A stretch of DNA of 35,378 bases, from positions 1 through 35,378 of the forward strand of contig NZ_LRUJ01000045.1 of the NCBI RefSeq assembly GCF_001548475.1, given 5' to 3'; not shown here. The stretch's first letter is position 1. This stretch comes from Bordetella hinzii LMG 13501 (GTDB lineage: Bacteria; Pseudomonadota; Gammaproteobacteria; Burkholderiales; Burkholderiaceae_B). Below: more notes on the stretch, generated by a model. It was given only the letters and a program-made list of their open reading frames with translations, made no database searches and was not told the DNA's origin.

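Overview
The window reads as a high-GC betaproteobacterial chromosome, most likely Bordetella or a close Alcaligenaceae relative. I infer this from the codon usage, from a SodA sequence that looks Bordetella-like to me, and from the fecI/fecR layout; no search was run.

Left part (1-1782, minus strand): sodA (Mn-type superoxide dismutase), then a FecI-like ECF sigma factor, then the N-terminal 200 codons of a FecR-like regulator that leaves the window at base 1. A good sigma70-like promoter overlapping a 13/19 Fur box sits just before fecI, so this is an iron-controlled surface-signalling unit. Its TonB-dependent receptor is probably beyond the left edge.

Middle part (2292-8318, plus strand): a NarL/LuxR-type response regulator overlaps a membrane histidine kinase with a 7TMR-DISM-like sensor. 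After a 254-base gap comes a tight cluster: a SapC-family protein, an unrecognised 280-aa protein, and a TolC-family outer-membrane lipoprotein. In Campylobacter fetus, SapC is encoded with the type I secretion system for the S-layer protein.

Right part (8422-35378, plus strand): more than three quarters of the window is one uninterrupted reading frame of at least 8,985 codons that does not stop before the window ends. The protein begins with a variant LEPR-XLL motif and a DUF4347 domain with a possible His/Cys dyad. Next come about 1,000 residues of 'TLDyS' beta modules, then about 45 modules of roughly 58 residues in two blocks, with a different 'TGD...YYV' module type inserted between the blocks. 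A long, more unique region and a beta-helix-like C-terminal stretch follow. I saw only two cysteines in the whole translation.

My working model is that the two-component pair may control a type I secretion/surface-display locus in which SapC, the unknown protein and the TolC-like lipoprotein serve export of this giant exoprotein. The ABC transporter and membrane fusion protein are not in the window and are expected downstream. The very long open frames on the opposite strand are shadows of the giant gene.
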